Assembly: GCF_000222485.1 (NCBI RefSeq)
Contig: NC_015914.1
Location: forward strand, 4,198,001 to 4,262,000
Source: Cyclobacterium marinum DSM 745
GTDB lineage: Bacteria; Bacteroidota; Bacteroidia; Cytophagales; Cyclobacteriaceae
DNA: 64,000 nucleotides
Reading direction: 5' to 3'
In this document: positions 37,821 through 46,556 of the stretch, one piece after another
Layout: every line of letters starts with the position of its first letter
How positions within the stretch are numbered: position 1 is the first letter of the stretch
Notes under the pieces: generated by a model
Seen by the model: the letters and a program-made list of their open reading frames with translations, nothing else
The model's database searches: none
What the model was told of the DNA's origin: nothing
Position numbers and translations under genes: made by a program

Positions 37821-38894
37821 ATGTCAGCATCAGAAAAATTATCCGAAATCTCTAAATTTGATCCCAATGGCGTAGGGGTCAACACAAAGCTATTTGGATT
37901 ACCCTTTACAGTAGATATGGCGGAGATGGTGATTCTTCCTGTGCCATGGGAGGTGACCGTAACTTATAGAGAAGGCACTATCAATGGGCCCGAAGCAATT
38001 CTCAAGGCTTCCACCCAAGTAGACCTTTTTCAAGAAGATATTATTGATGCGTGGAAAATGGGAATTACCATGCTACCCATAAACGATCTGCTTAAATCCC
38101 AAGGTGTGCAACAACGAAGCATTGCCAATGCTTATGATCAATGGCTTGAGGCAGGTGAACCTGAAACGGTAAGGAATCTTTATGAAAAAAGCCCTGAAAG
38201 AATCAATGCAGCATGCGAGAAAATGAACGATTGGGTTTATCAGCATGCAAGATTGTACATTGAACAGGGAAAAATAATCGGATTGCTGGGAGGTGACCAT
38301 AGTACGCCTCTTGGCTTAATTCGAGCAATGGCAGTAAAGCATTCCTCTTTTGGTATTCTCCAAATTGATGCCCATGCAGATTTACGCCCGGCTTATAAAG
38401 GCCTTGAATACTCCCATGCATCCATTGCCCATAATTTTATGAAAATTCTGGAAGTGAAACACCTGGTCCAAGTGGGTGTGAGAGACTTATGTGAGCAGGA
38501 ATGGGTCTACATTCAATCTGAAAAAAGGATCTCATTGTATACTGACGACCAACTCAAAGAAGAGCAGTATCTGGGAGTAAACTGGAGTGAGATTTGTAAA
38601 CGGATTATTGCAGATCTACCGGAAAAGGTGTACTTGACAATTGATATTGATGGCCTTTTACCCCATCTATGTCCCAATACAGGTACTCCTGTTCCGGGGG
38701 GATTGGATTATCAGCAATTGATGTTTCTAATTAAAATGCTGGTCAAATCGGGAAGGCAGATTATCGGTTTTGATTTAGTAGAAGTAGCCCCCGGGGAAAG
38801 CGGAGATGAATGGGATGCCATTGTTGGAGCCAGAATTTTGTATAGGGTTGCCAATTTGGTAGGGCTTTCACAGGGGAAATTATCCTGGTGCTAA
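37821..38894 (+). CDS. ureohydrolase (agmatinase/formimidoylglutamase family)
   Basis: A 357-residue arginase-superfamily enzyme that hydrolyses a guanidino or formimino compound with two Mn ions. All six metal ligands are visible: GLLGGDHSTP (His), ILQIDAHADLR (Asp, His, Asp) and VYLTIDIDGLLP (two Asp). The third motif normally reads SxDxDxxDP; here the last Asp is Leu, which is not a metal ligand. GVGVRDL and the C-terminal GFDLVEVAPG also fit. The N-terminus is longer than in arginases. Which substrate is used (agmatine, formimidoylglutamate, other) cannot be decided. It may be cotranscribed with sixA. Confidence 0.85.
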   Translation: MSASEKLSEISKFDPNGVGVNTKLFGLPFTVDMAEMVILPVPWEVTVTYREGTINGPEAILKASTQVDLFQEDIIDAWKMGITMLPINDLLKSQGVQQRSIANAYDQWLEAGEPETVRNLYEKSPERINAACEKMNDWVYQHARLYIEQGKIIGLLGGDHSTPLGLIRAMAVKHSSFGILQIDAHADLRPAYKGLEYSHASIAHNFMKILEVKHLVQVGVRDLCEQEWVYIQSEKRISLYTDDQLKEEQYLGVNWSEICKRIIADLPEKVYLTIDIDGLLPHLCPNTGTPVPGGLDYQQLMFLIKMLVKSGRQIIGFDLVEVAPGESGDEWDAIVGARILYRVANLVGLSQGKLSWC

Positions 38895-39064
38895 TAATAT
38901 TATATATAAGTTTGAAGACATCATTTAGGGGATTTGAAAGTAGATTTTATACGATTTCTGCTCATCCTATCAAGAATTCTTTGGTTTGACCCCATCTTAA
39001 TTTATCGGTTGAAAGTGGATCATTGGTTCCTATAAAGACACAAGGCTTGGCAATTGAATTCCTC

Positions 39065-40459
39065 ATGAAGAAGTTACTTTCTATTTATCGTATGATTTTG
39101 CTAGCCATCCGTGGCAGCGAACAGGATTTTACCAAATTGCCCATTAAAACCGGTATTTTTCTTTTGGCAATTCCCATGATCTTGGAAATGGTCATGGAAT
39201 CCCTTTTCGCGGTAGTTGATATATTTTTTGTGGGCAAGCTTGGGGAACATGCCGTTGCCACTGTGGGGCTTACAGAAGCCGTGTTGACCTTGATCTACTC
39301 TTTGGGAGTAGGCATAAGCATGGCCGGTACGGCTTTGGTGGCACGGAGATTTGGTGAGAAAAAATTCAAGCAAGCAGGGACCTTGGCTTTTCAATTGTTA
39401 CTGGTGGGCATTTTGGTCTCCCTGGCGCTGGGAATTGCCGGATTCTTATATGCCGGCAAAATTTTGCAGTTGATGGGGGCAGAGATGGAAGTTTTGGAAA
39501 CAGGAACCTCTTATACCAAGGTGATTTTCGCAGGGAACACCGCCGTGATGTTACTGTTTCTGATCAATGGTGTTTTCCGTGGAGCAGGGTCAGCTCATTT
39601 GGCTATGCGTGCTTTGTGGATTTCCAATGGGTTAAATATTTTCTTGGACCCTCTGCTGATTTTTGGCTTAGGACCTTTAGAAGGCTTGGGTTTAACTGGT
39701 GCAGCTTGGGCCACCACAATTGGAAGAAGTTTAGGTGTAGTATACCAATTGTACCACCTTTTCAATGGGAAGCATCGCTTGGTGATTAGGGCTGACAACC
39801 TGATGGTGCGTTGGGAAACCCTTAAAAAGATCATTCAAATTTCACTGGGGGGTATGGGGCAATTTTTGGTTGACTCTGCTGCTTGGATTGTACTTACCCG
39901 TATAGCGTCAGAATTTGGCAGTGCAGCTGTGTCCGGGTATACCATTGCTTTTAGAATACTGCTTTTCAGTCTTATGCCTGCCTGGGGTTTGTCTGCTGCC
40001 GCAGCCACCCTTGTTGGTCAAAATCTAGGGGCAGGAAAAGCGTTCAGAGCGGAAATAGCTACTTATCTTACGGCCAGGTACAATTTTATTTTTCTTGCCT
40101 CCGTCACCCTGTTTTATTTGCTTTTTGCAGATTATTTGGCTGGAATTTTTTCGCAAGATGCTGCTGTAAGATCCATTGCAGCTGTTGGGTTAAAAGTAAC
40201 CGTATTGGGTTATGTGTTTTATGCTGTTGGTATGGTGATGGTGCAAGCTTTTAATGGGGCTGGCGATACCAAGACTCCGGCCTATATCAACGTGGGTGTG
40301 TTTTGGTTACTGGAAATTCCCTTAGCCTATTATTTAGCAATTGTCCTTGATCTCAATACTATGGGGATTTTTATAACCATTGCCTTTTGTCATTCTTTGC
40401 ATGCCTTGATCGCTCTCTGGTTTTTCAGAAAAGGCTATTGGAAATTTGTTAAAACCTAA
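39065..40459 (+). CDS. MATE-family efflux transporter
   Basis: The frame is open from a TTG at 39023, but the ATG at 39065 (MKKLLSIYRMILLAIRG) gives a normal start, about 464 residues. The inner-membrane protein has twelve hydrophobic helices in two similar halves. The opening IPMILEMVMESLFAVVDIFF and the linker GAGSAHLAMRALWISNGLNI are typical of MATE exporters, which expel drugs or metabolites using a Na+ or H+ gradient. The substrate is unknown. It converges with the channel gene. Confidence 0.9.
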   Translation: MKKLLSIYRMILLAIRGSEQDFTKLPIKTGIFLLAIPMILEMVMESLFAVVDIFFVGKLGEHAVATVGLTEAVLTLIYSLGVGISMAGTALVARRFGEKKFKQAGTLAFQLLLVGILVSLALGIAGFLYAGKILQLMGAEMEVLETGTSYTKVIFAGNTAVMLLFLINGVFRGAGSAHLAMRALWISNGLNIFLDPLLIFGLGPLEGLGLTGAAWATTIGRSLGVVYQLYHLFNGKHRLVIRADNLMVRWETLKKIIQISLGGMGQFLVDSAAWIVLTRIASEFGSAAVSGYTIAFRILLFSLMPAWGLSAAAATLVGQNLGAGKAFRAEIATYLTARYNFIFLASVTLFYLLFADYLAGIFSQDAAVRSIAAVGLKVTVLGYVFYAVGMVMVQAFNGAGDTKTPAYINVGVFWLLEIPLAYYLAIVLDLNTMGIFITIAFCHSLHALIALWFFRKGYWKFVKT

Positions 40460-40491
40460 AACCATAAAATGGAATTAAGGCCAATCGCAAC

Positions 40492-40526
40492 AAAAAAAGC
40501 TACCGGCTTTCTAAATACCGGTAGCT
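40492..40526 (-). terminator. minus-strand hairpin terminator
   Basis: Perfect 9-bp arms AGCTACCGG / CCGGTAGCT with an 11-nt loop. On the minus strand seven T follow, so it would stop read-through from the channel gene; it may also end the MATE transcript, although no T run follows on the plus strand. Confidence 0.75.
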
Positions 40527-40878
40527 AGGGAAAATAGGTTTTGATAAGGTAGTATGTGTCCGTTTGAGCTTTACCTTATTTCTTTATCAAATTTATCAAA
40601 TATATATCTACAGGAGGGTATTCAAATGTAATCATTAAGGGTATAAAATGTAGTCAAATCCTTCAAGAGGCCTATTTCTTAAGGATAGGTAAAGTTTATA
40701 CATATAAAATAGTGTCCCTATTCAACATTGACCAAAGGGTGCAGGCAACAATATATTAGCCTTTATTTCTTTAACCTGTATTATGAAATAAGATTTCTCC
40801 GTCCTGATAAAAGTTAGGAGTGAAGTCTGTACGATGTTAAAGGGAAGGATTGAAATCTCTTAGAGAATCAGGCTTCTT

Positions 40879-40985
40879 GGGAATTTTAGCCTAGCACCGC
40901 TATGATGAAATTGAAAGCAATAAAGAAGTGGCTGATTTTACAGCAATACTAGCACGTAATAGATTGTCTATTGTATTTTTCGGGT
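40879..40985. repeat. dispersed 0.1-kb repeat, copy 2
   Basis: Begins GGGAATTTTAGCCTAGCACC and ends TTTTTCGGGTTTA at the stop codon of the channel gene. It matches 16182-16300 in the same order of blocks (GCCTAGC-CCGCTAT, GGCTGATTTT, AGCACGTAA). The preceding 40527-40878 shows nothing else that I recognise. Confidence 0.7.
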
Positions 40986-42941
40986 TTAATAGACAGTAGT
41001 GAGGATTACAAGACTGTCCACTTCTGATAAGTTCAATACCAAATCTTTTGCAGGATTCAGCAAAAGTTCTTTCCCATGGGCTCTTTCTATAAATATCCCC
41101 AAAGCTGTTTCACCATGGGACTCTGCTTGGGCTTCTAATTCAAAAAAAGTAGCAGTGGATCCATTCATGGCATATTCTTCTATCCTTCGAAAGATCATTT
41201 CCGGACCCCCAACAGTGAAAAGTTCATTGTATATGCTATAAAGTTCCCTTTGCATAGCAATGCCGGCCAATAGGTGACTTAATACCATCGGACTAATAAT
41301 CACTTCACTCTGAAATGGCTTTAACAAGGATTCGTTGCTTGGATCAGCCAATTCCAATAATATAGATGGGGTCTTGTTCGAATTTTCTAAAATCTCTTCT
41401 ATAAGGACAAAGCCTACCATTGTTCTAGCATCCGCCTCTTCTTCCTCCTCCATCCTGTCGCTACTTAACATTAGAATATGATCAAAAGTTGTGACTTCAA
41501 TCCTTTTTATGACAGACTCCCTTACATAATCTGCTACAATATGATCGATAACAATTCTTTCGGGGATTTCATTGAAAATCCCAAAATCTTTCGTCCTCTC
41601 TTGAAGTGGTTTTAAAGAAACTAGCCTTATAAAATAAGATTCATCTTCATAAGTTGTTAGTTCTTTAATTAGAGAAGGTACGTGTTCATTCCATCCCAAA
41701 ATTAGAATACGATTTACTTCACCTTGTTCCTCAACTTGCAAAGGATTTTTATTGGAAAATTCTAGGCTATCATTTTCCAAAATCTCTAAATCCGCTTCTA
41801 AATCCGAATATTTTCTTGAGATTAAAATTAATTGATCCCCGGATTCAATTTTTTGCTTTCTATCCGGGTTCAATAAAGGGATGTATTTTCCCTTTTCTTC
41901 TTTCACAATACCTACAACTATCGCGCTTGAAAAGGCTTTCTTTACAGCCCCAAATGAGAAATCAATAGCTTCGGGAAACTCCTTAGTAAAAATATTGTTT
42001 TTTGTCAATTGGGCCAATAGCTCATTATATACTTGAGAAAGTCCCGGGTGACGAATGTTTTGTGCCATCAATCGGCTGATGATCGCATTACTTCCTATAA
42101 TTTCTAATGGGCCATTATAAGACCTGTAAGCAGCATTGATTTTATTGTCATCTTGGATTTCTGCCACCACATAGGGAAGGTTGGTAATATTAAATTTTCT
42201 AGCTTCAGCATTTAATGAAAGTAAACATTTAATGGTTTCAATGTCTGGATTAATCAGTTCTTTTCTGTCATAGGCCAAACTGGGAATTATGATGACAGAG
42301 GCATTCAAAGCATCTACTCTCCGCAAATGTTCTCTATCTATGGCCATTCCTGTCCTTAAAATTATTTCATGTGCCTTTCGGCCTATCATGGGGTTGTCCT
42401 TTAATTCCTGCATTTGAAAAGGACTCACCTCCTCAGAAAGAATGATCAGTTGTAACTTTTTAATATTTAATTTTTCGAAAAGCCTTTTTAGGTTGCCTGC
42501 AGATTGGAAAATTTCTGCTGCTATATGAATTGTACGATTGGACCAGCCCAAAATAACCATGTGATTATTGGCTGTTACAGGGGTTAGCCCTTGTTCTAAA
42601 TGCCTGATTTTTCGGTTCATCCATGTGGTAATAATCGCTACCAAGGAACCTAAAAAAATTACGTAGCCCGCAAGGGTTAATAGGGTTGAAATAAAACGGC
42701 GCCAATTACCTTGATCGTCTCCCAAATAGCCGGGATCAGTGAGCCTCAAGAAAGCCCACCAAATGGCTTCTCCCAAGGTTTGGCTGGGGCTATTGGTCGG
42801 AACTACCAGCAAACCTCCAATAATTGATATCATGCCTATCAAAGCAGCTACGACCAATAATTGGTATTGGGCACCCTTCACCAACTGCCTTTCCAGGGTA
42901 AATAAAATTTTTCTCCGAATTCTAGGTCTTTTTAATCGCAT
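40986..42941 (-). CDS. CASTOR/POLLUX-like ion channel with RCK-type domains
   Basis: A 651-residue inner-membrane protein. Two hydrophobic helices (about 25-48 and about 85-110) flank a pore-like loop LGEAIWWAFLRLTDPGYLGD (about 57-76). This replaces the K+ filter TVGYG with a non-canonical TDPGYLG. The soluble part has two Rossmann/TrkA-like domains: HMVILGWSNRTIHIAAEIF (about 127-145) and NRILILGWNEHVPSLIKEL (about 410). The architecture is that of the plant CASTOR/POLLUX (DMI1) channels and their bacterial homologues, which are gated by ligand binding to the RCK ring. Ion selectivity is unknown. The end overlaps the edge of a dispersed repeat. Confidence 0.85.
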   Translation of the reverse strand: MRLKRPRIRRKILFTLERQLVKGAQYQLLVVAALIGMISIIGGLLVVPTNSPSQTLGEAIWWAFLRLTDPGYLGDDQGNWRRFISTLLTLAGYVIFLGSLVAIITTWMNRKIRHLEQGLTPVTANNHMVILGWSNRTIHIAAEIFQSAGNLKRLFEKLNIKKLQLIILSEEVSPFQMQELKDNPMIGRKAHEIILRTGMAIDREHLRRVDALNASVIIIPSLAYDRKELINPDIETIKCLLSLNAEARKFNITNLPYVVAEIQDDNKINAAYRSYNGPLEIIGSNAIISRLMAQNIRHPGLSQVYNELLAQLTKNNIFTKEFPEAIDFSFGAVKKAFSSAIVVGIVKEEKGKYIPLLNPDRKQKIESGDQLILISRKYSDLEADLEILENDSLEFSNKNPLQVEEQGEVNRILILGWNEHVPSLIKELTTYEDESYFIRLVSLKPLQERTKDFGIFNEIPERIVIDHIVADYVRESVIKRIEVTTFDHILMLSSDRMEEEEEADARTMVGFVLIEEILENSNKTPSILLELADPSNESLLKPFQSEVIISPMVLSHLLAGIAMQRELYSIYNELFTVGGPEMIFRRIEEYAMNGSTATFFELEAQAESHGETALGIFIERAHGKELLLNPAKDLVLNLSEVDSLVILTTVY

Positions 42942-43260
42942 AAACTACTTGGAAAAGGAATCTTTATAGACGCCAATATAGATATTATGTTAGAATAAAC
43001 GTTAAAGATTCCTATTGCATACAGTAGCCTTTTATATTTTCGGAACTGATTTCAGCACCTAATAAAGGTTTATTGAATATTTCCGGATTAAGGCCTTAAA
43101 AAATCTCAAAACATGCTATAACGATTTCCCTAGGAGGTGAAAAACCTTCACCTATACCAAATTAGGACTTGCTGAAGTTATAAAATAAATCTAGGCCACA
43201 ACCAAGTATTAAGCACTGCTATCAATTAAGAATAACTCGGATAGAGCGTGGATTGGACAT

Positions 43261-43293
43261 GAAAAAGCCGAAATAGTTTGGGCTATTTCGGCT
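43261..43293 (-). terminator. terminator downstream of the TPP-riboswitch operon
   Basis: Perfect 11-bp arms AGCCGAAATAG / CTATTTCGGCT with a 6-nt loop. On the minus strand five T follow. It lies about 230 bp after the last gene of the operon and is the first strong terminator there. The region 42942-43260 shows no gene. Confidence 0.8.
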
Positions 43294-43382
43294 GTTGATT
43301 ACCTTCAATGAACTCAACTCTCTCCAATCAAACTTAATCTCAGATTAGGCAATAGAATTTCCTGGACTTTCTCAGGAAGTTC

Positions 43383-43470
43383 GCTAAGGTGAAACTAAAA
43401 CAGTATGGATGAATTTTTATCGATTTCATCACGTAATAGAAATTCCATTCCATATTTCAGGTTAAAATAG
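43383..43470. repeat. dispersed 0.1-kb repeat, copy 3 (diverged)
   Basis: GCTAAGGTGAAACTAAAACAG, GATTTCATCACGTAATAGA and ATATTTCAGGTTAAAATAGG follow the same order as in copies at 16182 and 40879. A still weaker piece (GATTTCAGCACCTAATA) is at 43032-43080. Confidence 0.5.
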
Positions 43471-43520
43471 GGGAAGGAGTGAGGAAGGTAGCCCATATTA
43501 TTTCAGGTGATTTGTTATTC

Positions 43521-43805
43521 TCACTCTGTTTCTTGCTCGCTTTCTATCAATCTGAAATTACTAACAGTTTTACCTTCCAAGTGTTTGCTCCATTTCTCCA
43601 ATAAGGGTTTCTCTAAAGAAAGTTCCCTGTATTCATCCGGATTCATAATCGGCAAACCTTTTACGATCGGGTAAATTCTTTTACATTTACTGCAGTGGAG
43701 CCAACCTTCTAAAACGCGTTTTTCCGTGTCTTCTGTAATGGTTGTTAGGCTCAAGTCGGCTTTATCAAATGGGCAACATAGTTTATTTATGGTGGATAAT
43801 CTCAT
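43521..43805 (-). CDS. Trm112-like zinc-ribbon protein
   Basis: A 94-residue protein. The zinc site is formed by Cys10/Cys11 (LCCPFDK) and HCSKCKRIYPI with Cys38 and Cys41, followed by VKGLPIMNPDEY, the usual YPI-x-GIPxMLPDE end of Trm112/YcaR proteins. In eukaryotes and archaea Trm112 activates SAM-dependent methyltransferases by binding them. Here the operon starts with a methyltransferase, so this protein may be its partner; that is inference. The start overlaps the ThiE-like stop by ATGA. A C-terminal extension (about 62-94) has no clear match. Confidence 0.85.
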   Translation of the reverse strand: MRLSTINKLCCPFDKADLSLTTITEDTEKRVLEGWLHCSKCKRIYPIVKGLPIMNPDEYRELSLEKPLLEKWSKHLEGKTVSNFRLIESEQETE

Positions 43806-44449
43806 GATTGATTCTTTTGAATTGAATTTAAATAATTTTGTAAGGCCATCTCGGGGTTATCATTCTGCATCACCCCGGAAATGATCGCAATTCCCGAATA
43901 GGGGAGTGCATGTAGCTCAGGTAGGTGCCTTGTCTTGATTCCACCTGCTAAGAATACCGGTAGGTTTGTAATTTCAGCCGCCTTCCTAATGGATTCGAAA
44001 CTTACCAAGTCACAATGTTGAGTAGTAGAAGTAGGGTAGACGGAGCAGAATGAAACATAATCGAAGCCCAGTAGGTCAGCCTGATGGATCAGATTTAGGT
44101 CGTTATTTACTGTCAATCCTACTAAATGATTTTTTTGGGAAAATTCAGGGATTCCGGACAAGTTAACCGGAATGCTATCTAGATGAATGCCATCAGCCTG
44201 ACTAAGCTTAAGCAAATCCCATCTGTTATTTACCAATATGGGAAAATTATAAGCTGAAGCCAAATTGACTACTTTATTGGTAAATGCTACCGCATCTTGC
44301 GTTTCTCCAAAATTATCCCAAATTTGAACAGCAATAAGAGGGAAGGTAAACAACTTTTCTAGTAAAGAAAATAGCTCCTCCTCAGGTTTATCTGAAGGGT
44401 CAATCACCAAGTAAATGCCTTTTTCAGATTGTAGGTTTAGTTTTTTCAT
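43802..44449 (-). CDS. ThiE/TenI-like thiamine phosphate synthase family protein
   Basis: A 215-residue TIM-barrel protein. ILVNNRWDLLKLSQADGIHL matches the ThiE motif with the phosphate-loop Asp and the ADGxHL step. YVSFCSVYPTSTTQHCDLV matches the FGPxFPTxTK loop, and LPVFLAGGIKTRHL the phosphate-binding GGI. ThiE joins HMP-PP and thiazole phosphate to thiamine phosphate; TenI relatives isomerise thiazole precursors. Several canonical residues are changed (the Lys of PTxTK is absent: PTSTTQH), so it may be a diverged synthase or a TenI-like enzyme. Overlaps with both neighbours (ATGA) show tight coupling. Control by the TPP riboswitch supports a role in thiamine metabolism. Confidence 0.85.
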   Translation of the reverse strand: MKKLNLQSEKGIYLVIDPSDKPEEELFSLLEKLFTFPLIAVQIWDNFGETQDAVAFTNKVVNLASAYNFPILVNNRWDLLKLSQADGIHLDSIPVNLSGIPEFSQKNHLVGLTVNNDLNLIHQADLLGFDYVSFCSVYPTSTTQHCDLVSFESIRKAAEITNLPVFLAGGIKTRHLPELHALPYSGIAIISGVMQNDNPEMALQNYLNSIQKNQS

Positions 44450-45498
44450 TTCCAGCCTTTTTTATATGCTTCATAAAATGCGGCCCAGTAGGGGTCGACC
44501 TCCTGGTAGGGTAAAGGGGTAAGTTTTCCTTCCTTTTGAAGCAAAACACCCTTATCTGGACTAGTCAAACTACCAATTTCAGCACAGGGAATATTTTCTG
44601 TTTTCAACCGACCTATGATTTCCTGAACTTTATCTTTTTTGCAGGCAATCAACATGGCCCCTGCTCCAATGCAATGATTTGGATCCAGTTCGAAAAGTTG
44701 GCAAATAGCCTTTTGAACGTCACCAACAGGGATCGATTGTTCCGCTATAATTGCGCCACATTTGGCTGCTGTAGTCATTTCATAAACAGCACCCAAAACC
44801 CCACCTTCCGTTACATCATGCATGGCCGTGACCTCTTGGTTTTCAGGTTTTCCTCTTGCCACCAGCGCATCTTTCAAAGAGCTTGTTTGATAAAATGATG
44901 CTTCTGCTTGTTGGTAAATTTCTTTCCCGAGTTTGTTAGCAACTGTTTGGGGAAAACACATGCCCAGAATAGCCGCAGAAGAAATTGCTGCTCCTTTAGT
45001 AAGCAGTAAACTATCTCCCTCCTGAGCTTTGGTAGTGGTTAAAATTTGTTCAAGTGGTGCAATGCTAATAAAGGTACCCCCACCGGCAATGGTGGAATTT
45101 TGTCCTTCAACAAAGCCCGTATGTCCTCCTGTAATATTCACTCCTAGTGCCGTGCAATATTCATGAATGTATTGCCAATATGTTTTAAAATCCTCCTGAC
45201 TAAAGGTAGCCGGTAAATTCAAAACAAACTGACCAAATTGTGGAGCGAAGCCGGTGGTAGACATGTCGTTGGCCATCAGGTGAACCGAGAGCCAAGCCGA
45301 CTCTTGTAATCCCAAGCTAGGGATCAAGGAAAGTGGATCACTAGTGAGTGCCATGCCTTGGTCTCCGGCTAAGGCCACCACAGATACATCAATGCCAAAG
45401 CCCGGTTTTACCCGAACATTTTCATTGGGTTTTCCACAACGTGAGGTAATAAAATTACCTAACATATGTTCATCAATCTTTCCAGGTTTTTGGCTCAT
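44446..45498 (-). CDS. PurM/HypE/ThiL-superfamily ATP-dependent enzyme (AIR-synthase-related)
   Basis: A 350-residue protein with the PurM two-domain fold. The N-terminal half has PGFGIDVSVVAL (place of the GDDAAV motif), SDPLSLIPSLG, HLMANDMSTTGFAPQF and NITGGHTGF. The C-terminal half has MHDVTEGGVLGAVYEM, the DxTxGG motif shared with HypE. ThiL (thiamine-phosphate kinase), PurM, SelD and HypE all belong here. This protein is closest in motif layout to the HypE/AIR-synthase-related group, not a standard ThiL. Its start abuts the methyltransferase stop directly, and its stop overlaps the ThiE-like start. The substrate is unknown; thiamine-linked phosphorylation is an inference from the riboswitch. 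Confidence 0.85.
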   Translation of the reverse strand: MSQKPGKIDEHMLGNFITSRCGKPNENVRVKPGFGIDVSVVALAGDQGMALTSDPLSLIPSLGLQESAWLSVHLMANDMSTTGFAPQFGQFVLNLPATFSQEDFKTYWQYIHEYCTALGVNITGGHTGFVEGQNSTIAGGGTFISIAPLEQILTTTKAQEGDSLLLTKGAAISSAAILGMCFPQTVANKLGKEIYQQAEASFYQTSSLKDALVARGKPENQEVTAMHDVTEGGVLGAVYEMTTAAKCGAIIAEQSIPVGDVQKAICQLFELDPNHCIGAGAMLIACKKDKVQEIIGRLKTENIPCAEIGSLTSPDKGVLLQKEGKLTPLPYQEVDPYWAAFYEAYKKGWK

Positions 45499-46221
45499 TT
45501 ATTTGACATCATTGAACTGAACATAAAGACCAAAGAAATCCCCATAGGGCATATTCCATTGTTGGACTGGAAACCACTTAGGCAAACCGGTGCAGGACCA
45601 GGTTATGGTATAATCTCTCCCTGCTAATGCCTCTTCGATAATTTTGATAAGGTGTTTTGGGGTGTAAAATGTGGCTGTCACATAAAAAGGGTTTTTGCCA
45701 AATAGTTGTTGCACCCTGCGTCTAAGGACTTTAGGAGAGTTTTTGTTCATCATTCCCATGGCTATACCGTATTTACCAACCCTTGCCGCTTCACGGATTA
45801 CCTTGACAGGATCTTTGTAATATTCAAATGTTGTAATAAAAGCAAGGGAATCAAAAGTGTGGTCTTTGAAAGGCATATGGTGGGAATCTGCCATCACCAA
45901 GTCCCCATCAAATAAATGAATTGCTTGGGATAACATCAATGGTGAAATGTCCCCACCGGTGGACTCAATGCCTATTTCTTTCCACCACCTGGTAAATCTG
46001 GTGGTGCCACAGCCAAATTCCAGTAAGGTCTTTACCCTTTTGTCTTTGGTAACCAGCTGTTCCATTACTTTTTTCTGCCAGATCTCGGCTCTCTTATAGC
46101 GGCCTTCATACCAAAGTTCATAAGTGTCGGTATGGTCTCTGTTGAAGAACCATTCAGGCCTATTTTGCCAGTTACGTTGCTGCTGTGGGATCAGCCCCAT
46201 TTTTTGTTTTTCTATTTCCAT
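45499..46221 (-). CDS. class I SAM-dependent methyltransferase, first gene of the TPP-riboswitch operon
   Basis: A 240-residue Rossmann methyltransferase. Motif I is LLEFGCGTTRFTRWW (about 68-82), the acidic strand is STGGDISPLMLSQA, and motif IV-like is MADSHHMPFKDHTFDSLAFI. The fold and length fit small-molecule methyltransferases of the Methyltransf_11 type. It is the first gene after the riboswitch terminator (start 16 nt after the T run) and is followed without gap by the PurM-like gene. The methyl acceptor is unknown. A TPP-controlled methyltransferase suggests a step in pyrimidine, thiazole or thiamine-derivative metabolism. A Trm112-like activator is encoded last in the operon. Confidence 0.85.
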   Translation of the reverse strand: MEIEKQKMGLIPQQQRNWQNRPEWFFNRDHTDTYELWYEGRYKRAEIWQKKVMEQLVTKDKRVKTLLEFGCGTTRFTRWWKEIGIESTGGDISPLMLSQAIHLFDGDLVMADSHHMPFKDHTFDSLAFITTFEYYKDPVKVIREAARVGKYGIAMGMMNKNSPKVLRRRVQQLFGKNPFYVTATFYTPKHLIKIIEEALAGRDYTITWSCTGLPKWFPVQQWNMPYGDFFGLYVQFNDVK

Positions 46222-46236
46222 TTTGTCATTCTTTTT

Positions 46237-46275
46237 AAAAAAAAAACATTCGACCGGATAATACCAGTGGAATGT
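46237..46275 (-). terminator. riboswitch expression-platform terminator
   Basis: On the minus strand ACATTC-C-ACTGG / CCGGT-C-GAATGT (11 bp with one C.C mismatch, loop TATTAT) is followed by about ten T. It lies between the TPP aptamer and the first gene, so binding of TPP would be expected to favour this terminator. Confidence 0.85.
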
Positions 46276-46304
46276 AGCTTCAAATCACAAAAGGAAATCT
46301 GGCT

Positions 46305-46380
46305 TGCATCCCTACGTTGGCATTATCCAAATCAGGTTTCGGGTATTTTCTCAGCCGGATTAAGTCCAGCACCCCGTGCA
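46305..46380 (-). promoter_or_regulatory. TPP riboswitch (THI element)
   Basis: Read on the minus strand the conserved blocks occur in order: CGGGGTGC, GGCTGAGA, ATACCC, GAAACCTGATTTGGATAATG and CCAACGTAGGGA. They form the P2/P3 pyrimidine-sensing arm and the P4/P5 pyrophosphate arm. TGCA at each end can close P1. It precedes a terminator and the operon 46221-43521, so thiamine pyrophosphate probably represses these genes. Confidence 0.95.
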
Positions 46381-46556
46381 TACAATAATGATTACAAAGA
46401 TATTCAATAACCCATGTAAAGCAAGCAGTCTTAACTATGGCTGTATGAAAGAGAAGCTGGAATTCTAAATTAATAAAGGGTAAAATAGGTGTATTTTTAA
46501 TATTTTCGATAAATTAGATAGTTGATTAATGATTTTTAAAATATAAGATTAAATAC

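Noticed and set aside
44446..45498. Standard thiamine-phosphate kinase ThiL
   Set aside because: Motifs differ (GIDVSV for GDDAAV, DVTEGG as in HypE); only the superfamily can be supported.
46132..46410. 92-codon plus-strand open frame over the TPP riboswitch
   Set aside because: Runs antisense through the riboswitch, terminator and the start of the methyltransferase; composition is not protein-like.
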